In this document: positions 1-9,298 of the stretch, piece after piece
Numbering within the stretch: position 1 is the stretch's first letter
Layout: each line of letters opens with the position of its first letter
The notes under the pieces: model-generated
What the model was told of the DNA's origin: nothing
The model's database searches: none
Seen by the model: only the letters and a program-made list of their open reading frames with translations
Made by a program: the position numbers and the translations under genes
Assembly: GCF_900142705.1 (NCBI RefSeq)
Contig: NZ_FRBV01000006.1
Location: 1 to 64,000 of the forward strand
Reading direction: 5' to 3'
Length of the DNA: 64,000 bases
DNA from: Nitrosospira sp. Nsp11
GTDB lineage: Bacteria > Pseudomonadota > Gammaproteobacteria > Burkholderiales > Nitrosomonadaceae

Positions 1-396
1 TCATTGGTGCAGACCCAGCGGCTGACGGGAATGATGCCGCGGGAAGCGTACGTGGACCGGGGCTATCGGGGCCACGGCATCGCCCTGGACGGGCTTAAGG
101 TGTGGATCGCTGGTGCCAAACGGGGTGTCACCGCAGCCATCAGGAAGAAGCTCAAGCGCCGTAATGCCGTGGAGCCGGTGATTGGGCACATGAAAGCAGA
201 TGGGCGCCTGGGGAGAAACTTCCTCAAGGGCGCCCGAGGGGATGCCATGAACGCCTTGTTATGTGGCGCTGGGCACAACCTGCGCAAAATCCTGCGCCGG
301 TTGGCGCTTTTGTACGCCCAAATCCTGGAATGCTTGCAATGCCTCGGACAAAAACAAAATGAAGAGAACCATCGATTAATGATGGAAGTTTGTTAA
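1..396 (+). CDS. IS5-family transposase, C-terminal fragment (5' end outside window)
   Basis: The reading frame is open from the first base and ends at a TAA, so only the C-terminal ~131 residues are present. The fragment carries the end of an IS5-type DDE transposase: the second catalytic Asp lies in the YVDRGYRGH motif (~residues 17-25 of the visible part). The catalytic Glu lies in the RRNAVEPVIGHMK motif, followed by GRNFLKG and GDAMNALLCGAGHNLRKILR, which are typical of the IS5 group. The product would be a cut-and-paste transposase. The first possible start codon inside the window (TTG at 4) is only an edge effect. Family assignment is strong; the exact subgroup and whether the full copy is intact cannot be seen. 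Confidence 0.85.
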   Translation, partial: SLVQTQRLTGMMPREAYVDRGYRGHGIALDGLKVWIAGAKRGVTAAIRKKLKRRNAVEPVIGHMKADGRLGRNFLKGARGDAMNALLCGAGHNLRKILRRLALLYAQILECLQCLGQKQNEENHRLMMEVC

Positions 397-420
397 AGAT
401 GAGGTTTTTCAGGGACGACT
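1..420 (+). mobile_element. Right end of an IS5-like insertion sequence (partial)
   Basis: The transposase fragment is followed within ~25 bases by GAGGTTTTTCAGGGACGAC (401-419). Its reverse complement, beginning GTCGTCCCTG, resembles the terminal inverted repeats of IS5-type elements. The left end lies outside the window, so neither the inverted repeat nor a target duplication can be confirmed. The boundary is a guess. Confidence 0.4.
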
Positions 421-625
421 ATGTAGTGAGCAAAGTCAAAGCAAAGTTGCACTAGTCTGACCCGGAAAGAGTGATTGTAAATATTTGCGGTGAAATCGCT
501 TGGCTTGGCTTCCAGGCAATATTGGAAAAACCATCAATCCTGGGCGCATGGCGAGTACAGCCAGTTCATGCGATGAATAATAAAGACAATGGCGGAATGT
601 ACGCTGCACCGTTAAATGTGAGTTC

Positions 626-2101
626 ATGGATAAGCAGCAAAATCATATAGAGGTAATCGGCAAGGTTTTGTCCGGCGCTCGCTGGGCAGTGATACTGCGA
701 TTGTTTGGGCAGGCCATCAGCTGGCTCAGCACTATCGTGGTGGTGCGCTTTATCAGTCCAGAAGATTATGGGCTCAATGCAATGTTGGAAGCGCCACTGG
801 AGCTTCTGGCATTGTTAAGCACATTTGGCCTTGACCTTGCGCTGGTCCGGTCGAAAAGCATTGAGCAGGAAGAATTGCGCAGCGTCTTCGGTTGGCTTTT
901 GCTAATCAACGGTGTACTTTTTCTAGCATACTTTTTTGGCGGTGCCCTGATAGCAATTTATTTCGATGAACCACGTCTTGAGTTGTTGAGCAAAGTGCTG
1001 GCTTTTGTTTTCCTCCTTGCGCCTTTCAGGGTGATCCCCAATGCACTCCTGGATCGCAACCTGAAATTTAAATTGAGAGCCCTCGCGGAATTTATCGCAG
1101 GCACTAGCGCAGCAATCGCGACGCTGGTGCTTGCCATTCTGGGGGCCGGGGTATGGGCATTGGTAGCAGGCATGCTGATAAGCCGTATTCTTCTGGCTGT
1201 CATATTGATGATTCTGCAGCCTTGGATCATGGTTCCGTCCTTAAGCTTTTCCGCAGTGCGTGCGATGATGGTCTTCGGCGGCACATTATCGCTAGGGGGC
1301 GCAGTCGTTCTTGTTACCGACAAGCTCGCCACACTGATTGCGGGCCCTATCCTGGGTGCTGAATTACTGGGCATTTTTGCGGTCACTTTTCAGTTTGCCT
1401 TGCTTCCGCTTGCCAAAATCATGCCGGTAATTAACCCAATTATCTTTCCAGCATTTTCCAAATTCCAGGAGCAGAAAGAAGTGGCGGGGTACTATCTGGG
1501 GAGGTCATTCGGTATTGTATCGCTCGGCTTGTTCCCTATCATGATAGGTCTTGCCTGTATCTCCCAAGGGTTTGTGGAAACAGTGCTGGGCGCCAAATGG
1601 TCGGCAGTCGCCCTGCCGCTTGCGCTGCTGTCGCTTGTAATGCCATTTAGAATGACAACGTCTCTCCTCCGGCCGATATTGGCCAGCATGGGGCGAGCGG
1701 ACCTGTCGCTGAAGTCCACGATCGCCGCGTTGATTATCTTGCTGCCTCTAATATTGATAGGTGCGCAATATGGAGTGATCGGGCTGGTTGCAGCCATAAT
1801 GGCTACCGAATTGATTGTCGCTTTTTCCACTATCAGCATGAGCAAGGCTGTTCTAGGTGTTTCGCTCACAACGATAGCAGAAAGCTACCGCCCTGCCATC
1901 ATTTCCTCCGCTGTCATGGCCGCTTGTCTTCTGGGCGCAAAAGCGGTGTTTGGGAGTCACGTCAGTCTTACCGGGTTACTTATCGACGTCAGTTTGGGCG
2001 CAATAATCTATTTTTTGACGCTACGAATTTTCTATGGTCGATTTCTGAAGGACGCAATTGGACTATTCCTGGGGAGGCGCAACAAAAGCTCCCCAGCATA
2101 G
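626..2101 (+). CDS. Lipopolysaccharide/exopolysaccharide flippase, Wzx/PST type
   Basis: 491 residues with about 12-14 hydrophobic segments across the whole length and a basic N-terminal stretch (KVLSGARWAVILRLFGQ). This is the pattern of the polysaccharide transport (PST/WzxC-like) branch of the MOP exporter superfamily. The N-terminal region contains VVRFISPEDYGLNAM, which matches the conserved 'L.P.dyGl.a' stretch of that family. The protein should move undecaprenyl-linked oligosaccharide units across the inner membrane. It is the first gene after the IS end and opens the left glycan region. ATG at 626 is the first start in frame. The sugar substrate cannot be inferred. Confidence 0.85.
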   Translation: MDKQQNHIEVIGKVLSGARWAVILRLFGQAISWLSTIVVVRFISPEDYGLNAMLEAPLELLALLSTFGLDLALVRSKSIEQEELRSVFGWLLLINGVLFLAYFFGGALIAIYFDEPRLELLSKVLAFVFLLAPFRVIPNALLDRNLKFKLRALAEFIAGTSAAIATLVLAILGAGVWALVAGMLISRILLAVILMILQPWIMVPSLSFSAVRAMMVFGGTLSLGGAVVLVTDKLATLIAGPILGAELLGIFAVTFQFALLPLAKIMPVINPIIFPAFSKFQEQKEVAGYYLGRSFGIVSLGLFPIMIGLACISQGFVETVLGAKWSAVALPLALLSLVMPFRMTTSLLRPILASMGRADLSLKSTIAALIILLPLILIGAQYGVIGLVAAIMATELIVAFSTISMSKAVLGVSLTTIAESYRPAIISSAVMAACLLGAKAVFGSHVSLTGLLIDVSLGAIIYFLTLRIFYGRFLKDAIGLFLGRRNKSSPA

Positions 2102-2274
2102 AAATTAACAGCATCTGGATACTAAAGATCTGTCGTGATTGCAATAATGCAAAACGAGTAGAAATGAAGATTACGAGGATTCGAAAGAAACCAGATTTTT
2201 CCTAACAGTTTTAGTGATTTCTTTTATTCAAATCCGATGAGCAAGTCTGCCGCAATCAGGGGCACAGCGGCTCG

Positions 2275-4161
2275 TTACTTCCAATAGACCAGTAGTAGAT
2301 CGTCAATTTCTCTACGGTTTGTAAAGCCATTTTCATTCAGCGCACTTGAGACCTTAGAATCAAGGGTGGCAGATTTAGCGATAACGACCGATCGAAGATT
2401 GGTGTATCCCAACAGGGCCTGGAACTCCGGAAAACAATCAGGTTTGTCACCATTTACAAATTCCGATGCGCAGATTCGGTTATCAATCTCGGTACGGAGT
2501 CCACGTTCTCCAAACCATACTTTCTCTGCTTCATTGAAAACACGCATCTGTGGATACTTTGCACTCAGCATAGCGACAATACCACCCAGCGGTAGTGGCG
2601 CAAGCATGGGTCCTGGAGGGGTGACCGCGATTACCGCCAGGGCCACCCTTTGGGATGCAGGAGGCATTTTGTAGCGCGGCCATGCAAATTCAGTCCTTAA
2701 GTATAAAACCGAGGTGGTAAACGGTACAAAATGGGAAATGAAAAGGATAAAAAATGTGACGGAGATAAAACCTAATTGAACTGGTTTGGAGAATCGGCCT
2801 GCGTATTCAAAAAGTTTGGCTCCCGTTAGACCCAGTAAAAGCGGCAACGGATAGATATAGAATAGGCGCCAATAAATATTCGGCGTAGTTAAGTACTTGA
2901 TTAAAAGTGGGGCAACAATGGGATTGAGAAATAAAACGATGGTCGCGACAACCCATACCAACGTGAATTTTCGGACTTTGCCTGAAGTCATCAGTAGCGC
3001 TAATACCGTGGAAACTATTAAAACAAGCGCCGTGGCAGGTCCTGATTTTTCGAAAAAGAAGCCTGCATGTCCTAAAAAAGTAACAGGAAAATCTTCGCTG
3101 ATAGGACTATTCGTACCTACGTCAGAGTGTAAGTTGAAGAATGCCACCAAGGTATATACGATCAAATAACTCAAGCTGCATGAATAGAGAAATAAATTTT
3201 TTATAAACGTTTTATATTCACCACCGCTTACTGCTGCACAAGCTACGACAAGGACAACTGCTAAAGGCGGAAGAATTGCCATAGTGGAGCTTGTCGCACC
3301 CACCATGGCTGTAGTGGCTGCAAAAGTAAGCGCCCAGTCAGATGGAGAGGCCGTACGAAAGGAGTTGACTGTTGCTGCCGCAAATAAAGGTATTCCTATC
3401 GAAATAAAAAAAACTTTTCCGCTATAAATATTGGGAAACGACCACGTACCCGGAGTTCTGGACGTCTCGCCTAGTAGCAGAACAATTGCGACTGTAAATA
3501 GCGCGCCAACTACTGCCAACTTCGGATCAACAAATTGGCAAATAAGGTAATAGAGTGCGATTGGAATTAGACAGCCGAGCAAGGCTGGAGAAAATAGAAA
3601 ATAAGCCGAGAGATAATCAATATTTAGAAAATATGCTATTACAGCCTGAGTATATTCAAAGGGCACGGAAGTGGCGACAAAGTATGACGTGAAGGGCTCA
3701 CTACCGGTTTCGATGAAATGAATCGCGAAATCCATCGGCGAATCGGGATTTTGAAGATGGTAGACAGCATTAGGAACGTAATAAAAAAGATCTGTACTGA
3801 TTTTAGTGGCGCCAGAATTAAAGAAACTTGCGAGAAATGCCCCGCCAAGGCAGATAATGACTAGAAACAATAATGTTTTCGGATCGTACCGGGTAACCTT
3901 TTTGTACTGCTCATGAAAAAAAATCCATACCAATAGTGGCATGACCAGCATTAAAAAAAGAGCCGTATAAGCATAAACTTTGAAAGTAATACCGGAAACC
4001 TGTGCAACATGAGTAAGTATAGTCAAGCAGGCAAGCAGACCCATTAGCCAAAATAGGACAGACTTTACTATAATGACACTTGTATAAGATTCGGGATTGT
4101 TATTAGTAAAATGCACTGTGATCTCCAAGTGACAATTGGTATAGCCGATTTTGACCAGCAT
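2275..4161 (-). CDS. Large polytopic membrane protein, unrecognised
   Basis: 628 residues. I do not recognise a specific family. After a ~30-residue soluble start there are roughly 12 hydrophobic helices (VKSVLFWLMGLLACLTIL, YTALFLMLVMPLLVWIFF and others). A long loop after the third helix contains TDLFYYVPNAVYHLQNPDSP. The C-terminal ~130 residues are soluble (FNEAEKVWFGERGLRTEIDNRIC...). This topology, many helices with a C-terminal globular domain, resembles GT-C type glycosyltransferases or polymerases of surface-glycan loci, but no catalytic motif is certain. The gene is clearly AT-richer than the flippase beside it, which suggests separate acquisition. It is transcribed convergently to the flippase gene. 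Confidence 0.75.
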   Translation of the reverse strand: MLVKIGYTNCHLEITVHFTNNNPESYTSVIIVKSVLFWLMGLLACLTILTHVAQVSGITFKVYAYTALFLMLVMPLLVWIFFHEQYKKVTRYDPKTLLFLVIICLGGAFLASFFNSGATKISTDLFYYVPNAVYHLQNPDSPMDFAIHFIETGSEPFTSYFVATSVPFEYTQAVIAYFLNIDYLSAYFLFSPALLGCLIPIALYYLICQFVDPKLAVVGALFTVAIVLLLGETSRTPGTWSFPNIYSGKVFFISIGIPLFAAATVNSFRTASPSDWALTFAATTAMVGATSSTMAILPPLAVVLVVACAAVSGGEYKTFIKNLFLYSCSLSYLIVYTLVAFFNLHSDVGTNSPISEDFPVTFLGHAGFFFEKSGPATALVLIVSTVLALLMTSGKVRKFTLVWVVATIVLFLNPIVAPLLIKYLTTPNIYWRLFYIYPLPLLLGLTGAKLFEYAGRFSKPVQLGFISVTFFILFISHFVPFTTSVLYLRTEFAWPRYKMPPASQRVALAVIAVTPPGPMLAPLPLGGIVAMLSAKYPQMRVFNEAEKVWFGERGLRTEIDNRICASEFVNGDKPDCFPEFQALLGYTNLRSVVIAKSATLDSKVSSALNENGFTNRREIDDLLLVYWK

Positions 4162-4516
4162 TAATTCGAAACAGTATCAACGGATCACTCGGGAACATTC
4201 TGCACGAGGCGTTTTTAAAGGCTGATTTCGGAATTGTTTTAAGCGGGCCAAGTTCCATTCCGGACATCCTGGGGATGGAAGCCTTGCAGGGAATGGTGGA
4301 TATCCCGCGGCTTGGGGCCGCGCCGGTATCAAGCGACTGCCTGGCAGTCTATCGTGCAGGCTTAAAAAGGAATAGCGGATTCTCCGCAGCGAGGGTTCCA
4401 AAAAATTACGGGCCGACGAGATTCGTTCTAACAAAATGTTTGCGCCGTTCGAACAATAGCTTATAAGACAATATCTCATCAATATATATTGATAGTTGGC
4501 CGGAAGATAGAGTTAA
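4162..4516. other. Intergenic region between divergent glycan genes
   Basis: About 355 bases between the divergently transcribed membrane protein and acyltransferase genes. Short overlapping reading frames exist on both strands but none looks like protein. Promoters for both flanking genes must lie here; I see no hexamer pair good enough to call. Confidence 0.4.
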
Positions 4517-5554
4517 TTGAATCGCATCCGCAGTGTTGACGTCATAAAGATAATCGCAGTTACCGGCGTAATTGTGATTCATGCTGCGCCATTCTCCGAT
4601 ACGTCGTTTGAAGGGAGCTTGTATAGACAGCTCGAAATCTTGTTAAGCCAATCATCAAGATTTGCGGTTCCCTTCTTCTTTGTAGTTTCAGGGTATTTTT
4701 TTGGCGTTAAGGAGCGTCGCAATAACCTAAAAACTATATCAACCACCGTCAGCACGGTAAAAAGATTGCTTTTAATTTTTGTGGCCTGGTCTCTAATATA
4801 TCTTCTTCCGTATAACGTAGGTGCTATATATGAATATGGAATATCTGGCCCTTTTAAGGTCGCATACTGGAATTTGATAAGCCTGTCATCAGACCCGATT
4901 AGGTTGATTTTTCATGGCACAAAGGCTCATCTGTGGTTCCTGGCGGGACTTATATGGGCGGTGTTGTTCACGGGAGCGTTTCGATACCTGGAGCTATACA
5001 GAAGCATTTACATTATCGCGATCATTCTTTATATCCTGGGACTTCTTGGGCAGAGTTATGCTAACAGTCCATTTGGCATACATTTTAATTTCGACATACG
5101 CAACCATGTGTTTTTCAGTACTATTTTTTTTGTCACTGGCTACCGGCTATCAAACTACAAACCTGAGCCCCTCTGGTTTTCTCTGGGTGTCATGATTTTC
5201 GTTTTTGGAGCCGCGATTCACTTTACTGAAATTTATACATTATGGAAGTTATATGGGACAGACCCTAATACACATAGTTATACGATAGGAACCTACTGTA
5301 TGGGCGTTGGAATCACATTGGCGGCTCTGTCAAACCCCCGTATTTTAAATATCGATATTCTTGCAAAGATGGGGAAATACGTCCTCGGCATCTATGTAAT
5401 TCATTACATATTCGTTGATATCTTAAGTCCAGTTAGTCAACTCATATCCAATCCTTTATGGGAAATTGGGAAAGTCCTCGTTATTTTATTGCTGTCAGCT
5501 GGCGCCGCTATGCTACTTTCAAAAAACAAGTATATGAGGAAAATCGTCGAGTAG
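4517..5554 (+). CDS. Acyltransferase family 3 membrane protein
   Basis: 345 residues, about 10 hydrophobic helices. It opens with RSVDVIKIIAVTGVIVIHAAPF, the usual first helix of the acyltransferase-3 family: an R-x-x-D start and a conserved His at its end. FFFVVSGYFFG follows around residues 52-62. These inner-membrane enzymes transfer O-acetyl or similar groups to surface polysaccharides. The start is TTG: a TAA stop lies directly before it (4514-4516), so no earlier in-frame start is possible, and GGAAG sits at 4502-4506. The gene is AT-rich like its neighbours. The acceptor glycan is unknown. Confidence 0.8.
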   Translation: MNRIRSVDVIKIIAVTGVIVIHAAPFSDTSFEGSLYRQLEILLSQSSRFAVPFFFVVSGYFFGVKERRNNLKTISTTVSTVKRLLLIFVAWSLIYLLPYNVGAIYEYGISGPFKVAYWNLISLSSDPIRLIFHGTKAHLWFLAGLIWAVLFTGAFRYLELYRSIYIIAIILYILGLLGQSYANSPFGIHFNFDIRNHVFFSTIFFVTGYRLSNYKPEPLWFSLGVMIFVFGAAIHFTEIYTLWKLYGTDPNTHSYTIGTYCMGVGITLAALSNPRILNIDILAKMGKYVLGIYVIHYIFVDILSPVSQLISNPLWEIGKVLVILLLSAGAAMLLSKNKYMRKIVE

Positions 5555-5684
5555 CATCCAGCGAAACCAGCCCCAGAACCTGCGCCCGGCAAGCGCTTCG
5601 ATATCGACTTATTCCATAACGGGATCCGGTATTTCCTCGTTTGATCTCAGCCAGCGGGGCTCGCAATAAACGGAACGTTTGAGG

Positions 5685-6560
5685 TTAAGTGGGTCGCATC
5701 GTTAGCGATTTTGCCAGCGTTTGATAAGTGGGGCGATGGCCTGAAGCGTATCCGGATAAGTAGTATCGTGCCGGTTCGAAATGATTTTCCGCAGTAAAAG
5801 GCTCCAGGAACTTGTCGACGACAAGTTCCTTTCTAACAAAAAATGCATTCGCCCCGGATAAATTACAACCAACGAGGCAATATCCCATTCTATCCAGGTT
5901 GATTTCGAGGAATTTCAGAGAAACTCCAAAGCAGTCGTCTCCTTTCCATATATGCGTTTCCGCATAATCCATGCAGTACAGAACAGGTGGTGCAAACTTG
6001 GCGTTGTATTCAATTACAATCACCCTGGGTTTGATGCATGATATGGCGTTGAGAACATGATAATCATTCCCGTCGATGTCTATGGAAAGAAGGTCAATCT
6101 CGCTGTGTTTAACGTTCGCGGAGATCAAGTCATTAATATTTGCTTTAGTGATAAAGGATTCGATAACCGCTAACTTTCCCTGTTGAATGATTTCCGCAAA
6201 ATGGGTGCGTATATTCGCGATGGAGCCGGAGGACGCATCAATCCATAAACCCTGCCAATCGTCGAAAAGAAGAGCAAGCGTATTATTTTCCAGGCCATTT
6301 CCAATCCCAAATTCCACGAATATCCTGTTGGTTGTGCCAATTCGGGTGAAAATTTCTCTTATGATCCCATCTTCATCATTTTGCGAATATATTTTCCCCC
6401 CGAAAGGTATAAGACTTTTAGGTATTTTGTAACGTACGCTTCCCCGCAAGCGATCTATTTCGGCGTGTATAGAAAGTTGATAGTTTCGGTCTGCTGTAAT
6501 CGTGAGATCTTCCAGGGAGATCGTCAAATCATGTGCAATTTTTTTTAGTTTTGTTAGCAT
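5685..6560 (-). CDS. FkbM-like SAM-dependent methyltransferase
   Basis: 291 residues. The centre has a Rossmann-type SAM-binding motif (FVEFGIGNGLENNT, ~residues 81-94) preceded by YSQNDEDGII, and a second motif LLSIDIDGNDYHV (~159-171), giving the FkbM/Methyltransf_21-like layout. The protein probably O-methylates a sugar or related acceptor in the cytoplasm. It is the last of three minus-strand genes (GT4, FkbM, this one) with 54- and 80-base gaps, likely one operon. It is a different subfamily from the upstream FkbM gene: 'IDIDGNDY' instead of 'IDIEGAE'. The acceptor is not deducible. Confidence 0.75.
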   Translation of the reverse strand: MLTKLKKIAHDLTISLEDLTITADRNYQLSIHAEIDRLRGSVRYKIPKSLIPFGGKIYSQNDEDGIIREIFTRIGTTNRIFVEFGIGNGLENNTLALLFDDWQGLWIDASSGSIANIRTHFAEIIQQGKLAVIESFITKANINDLISANVKHSEIDLLSIDIDGNDYHVLNAISCIKPRVIVIEYNAKFAPPVLYCMDYAETHIWKGDDCFGVSLKFLEINLDRMGYCLVGCNLSGANAFFVRKELVVDKFLEPFTAENHFEPARYYLSGYASGHRPTYQTLAKSLTMRPT

Positions 6561-6640
6561 AATTCTAGCGGGCTCTCTTATTGCTCGAAAAGCAGTTCAG
6601 CAAGCTGACACCTGCTAGACTGCGTTACGAGATACAACCT

Positions 6641-7528
6641 CTATCGAGGACGGCATTCCAAGTTTTGATGAGGTCCGAATTCATTCGGATTATTGACCGG
6701 TATGGTTTTTCCTGTAACGAGGATTATGGAAACCTCATAATTCAGGGATTTCCAGAGCTCAAGCACTTCATCTGGCGATTGGCCAGCGCGTGCCAGATTG
6801 TCCAGGTCGAGTTCCATGAAAACAAGCGGGCGGAATCGCATGATTGTTTCTCGAGCACCCTCCAAAGCCTTTATTTCCGCGCCCTCGATATCAATCTTGA
6901 TAATGTCTACGCACTCGACGCTTCGATCTCGGATATAGTCGTCCAGGCGGATTAGGGACACTCCCTCGGAAACTTGCTCTGCTTCTTCGGTCCTGCATGT
7001 ATACAAGCTCGCGGCACCGCTGTTATTCATCTCTCCCGCTTGAGATGGCAGAAACAGAGTAGCTTCGCCTGGCTGGTCATATATCCCTTTCTGATTGAGG
7101 AAAACGTTTCCAAAATGATTCAGTTCGATATTACGTGCCAATCGGGCAAAATGATGTGCACTCGGTTCGAAAGCATGCACCTGTCCGAGTAACGCGCGAC
7201 GTGCCGCCACGAGTGTAAATGTACCAATATTTGCTCCTATGTCTATGAAAATACCATTCTTGGGTAATTGACGTTTAAGAAGCACAATCACGCCTTCATC
7301 AGCTTCCTGAAAACCTTGCCAGAATACCTGAGACTCGATGTGGTCGGATAACGACGTAATAATTCGTATATTGTCGTCAAAAGTCGTTTCCAGCTCCAAA
7401 GGCGGGGTGGTCCGCGCGAAGTCGTACCGAAGCTTAAATATCAATCGCCAGGCCCAATCCTTTAAAACAGCTACCCCCAGTGCACTGCGCACAATAGTTT
7501 GTAACAGGCGAGCCCACACACTTAACAT
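6641..7528 (-). CDS. FkbM family methyltransferase
   Basis: 295 residues. The SAM-binding motif I is FIDIGANIGTFTL (~residues 93-105) and is followed by HAFEPSAHHFARL. The conserved FkbM motif IIKIDIEGAEIKALEG lies around residue 213-228, then FRPLVFMELD. The family methylates hydroxyl groups of sugars and natural products, so a sugar O-methyltransferase for the surface glycan is the most likely role. It sits between a glycosyltransferase and a second methyltransferase in the same direction, with short gaps. The start at 7528 is the first ATG of the frame. Confidence 0.85.
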   Translation of the reverse strand: MLSVWARLLQTIVRSALGVAVLKDWAWRLIFKLRYDFARTTPPLELETTFDDNIRIITSLSDHIESQVFWQGFQEADEGVIVLLKRQLPKNGIFIDIGANIGTFTLVAARRALLGQVHAFEPSAHHFARLARNIELNHFGNVFLNQKGIYDQPGEATLFLPSQAGEMNNSGAASLYTCRTEEAEQVSEGVSLIRLDDYIRDRSVECVDIIKIDIEGAEIKALEGARETIMRFRPLVFMELDLDNLARAGQSPDEVLELWKSLNYEVSIILVTGKTIPVNNPNEFGPHQNLECRPR

Positions 7529-7583
7529 TGCTTATCAAACCCTTGGAACGCTATTGTGAATAAAATAGCAGCGGGACGATACA

Positions 7584-8621
7584 TCATGATTCATCGATCC
7601 GGCAGCCTATCTGTGCTGTCTTGCGTAAAACGCCCACATGGCATTGCGCGCTTTTTGACCAGGAAAAATCCTCACCCCGGCGCAAACCTGACGCTACCCT
7701 CTCAGGTCTGTTTTTCATGTCATGACAGAACGCCAGCATGGCTTCCAGCAGCGCGTTCTCATCACGTGGGTCAACAGTCAAGCCCGCTTCTCCTGCGACT
7801 TCGGGGCATGCTGAAGTATCGGATGTAATAACTGGGCAGCCGCATGCCATCGCCTCGATGATGGGTATACCGAAGCCCTCATATAATGACGGAAAGATGA
7901 AAGCGAGCGCACGACAATAAAGATCGGCTAATTCGTCGGCCTTCAAAAAACCGGTGATTACGCGTACCCCATCAATGCCTTCATATTGCCGCGCACTATG
8001 TTCAGGAAGTTTTAACACGAGCTGAGCATTGTGGTTTCGTCTGAGCCTTCGAAATGCCCGCACAATTCTATGGATATTTTTGCGCGGTTCGCCATTGGAA
8101 ATATGGAAAAAATAACCTTCTGGCTCCACTCCAGGCTGAGTGGTGAAAACTTCTTTATCCACTCCATGATGGCAAACGTAAATTTTTTCCGCCGAAACAT
8201 TCGTAAATTGAACCGCTTCTTCTTTCACAAATGCGGAAACAGCGATAATGCCCGCCACCGCAGTATGAGCATCTTCCCACAATGCGCGTTTTCGGTTGGC
8301 ATATCGCTCTGACATGATCAAACCTTTCAGTGTGCGAAAATATTCCCAGCCGTTTAGCGCCACAGGGGCGAAACCATGCACAGTCACGACCAAAGGAGGA
8401 AGATGGTTTCCCAAGAGAAAATGGGGAGGAGGATTGCCGCCGCCAGAACGGATATCCCAAAGCACATCCACTGATTTTGGCAGGGATCTCTTATCTATAA
8501 AAGGGATGACTGACACGCCTTGCCCAGGCAGATATCTCTGGACATTCTCGGCATAAACTCGGAAGCTTTGAGGGATGTCGGGACCCTGATAAACCCCAAC
8601 GTACAGCTTGGTGTCTACCAT
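7584..8621 (-). CDS. Glycosyltransferase family 4 (GT-B fold)
   Basis: 345 residues. The C-terminal half has the GT4 donor-binding signatures: ISNGEPRKNIHRIVRAFRRL (~172-191), then FPSLYEGFGIPIIEAMACG with the E-x7-E motif, then CPVITSDTSACPEVAGEAGL. The N-terminal half contains VVTVHGFAP. It should transfer a nucleotide-activated sugar to a growing lipid-linked glycan at the cytoplasmic face. It is first in the three-gene minus-strand set with two FkbM methyltransferases, so it may add the sugar they methylate. Donor and linkage are unknown. Confidence 0.88.
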   Translation of the reverse strand: MVDTKLYVGVYQGPDIPQSFRVYAENVQRYLPGQGVSVIPFIDKRSLPKSVDVLWDIRSGGGNPPPHFLLGNHLPPLVVTVHGFAPVALNGWEYFRTLKGLIMSERYANRKRALWEDAHTAVAGIIAVSAFVKEEAVQFTNVSAEKIYVCHHGVDKEVFTTQPGVEPEGYFFHISNGEPRKNIHRIVRAFRRLRRNHNAQLVLKLPEHSARQYEGIDGVRVITGFLKADELADLYCRALAFIFPSLYEGFGIPIIEAMACGCPVITSDTSACPEVAGEAGLTVDPRDENALLEAMLAFCHDMKNRPERVASGLRRGEDFSWSKSAQCHVGVLRKTAQIGCRIDES

Positions 8622-9298
8622 TTATAGTTTATTACCTGGATGCGTTTTATTGTCAAGTCGACGTCTATGCCGTTTGGAGTGCTTACTCGCCAACAAGCGT
8701 GTCGCAGCCTCAATGCTGTGCTTTAGATGCACTATGCCTCTTCCGGAAGAAATGCTGCGGAGGTTTGTCGGCAACCGCTACCCATACTAATCAGTTCGAT
8801 ATTATTCTATTTACGGAACGTGGCGCGTGTTCTGAAGCGCTATTTTTCATCACCCTTGAAATGCGGGGCATTTGTGCTTCTTCTCCTCAAGAAAGGAAGT
8901 GAAATTCGTGCGATAGTTGCGAGTCAACAATAATTTCATTTCACGGAAATGTATCAGCTTACTGCATGAAAAAGGAGAAAAGTGCAGATTAATAAAATGG
9001 ATCCGAATTTCCGGACCATCATTAAAGATGGTAGCCTGCTATAAAAATAAAAAGGAGCAGACATTGAGGGGGAATGAAAAAACAGAGCAAAACCGTCGGC
9101 GGGATATTCCGCTGTGCGTGAACAATCCCTTAAACTTGGATTCATGTTTCATGACTGAGGGTCTGCTATAGATAGTACACAGTTTAAATGGAATGTCTCG
9201 ACCTGGATATATATAACTCCTAAATTTTGAATTAAGATTAAACCTCTTAGCCCTCTTGGCTCTTGCAGCTACCCTCTTATAAGAGATCACTTTCCAGC
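8622..9298. other. Intergenic region between divergent glycosyltransferase genes
   Basis: About 680 bases. Several overlapping plus-strand frames of 60-90 codons exist around 8608-9171, but they have no recognisable motif or ribosome site and overlap one another in different frames. Both flanking genes must be transcribed from here. I see no terminator, repeat or RNA gene. Confidence 0.4.

Noticed and set aside
6581-6955. 124-codon plus-strand frame over the FkbM gene
   Set aside because: It is opposite a clear methyltransferase gene and has no protein-like motif.
8608-9171. Several overlapping plus-strand frames of 60-84 codons
   Set aside because: They overlap each other in different frames, lack ribosome sites and motifs, and lie in a divergent intergenic space.
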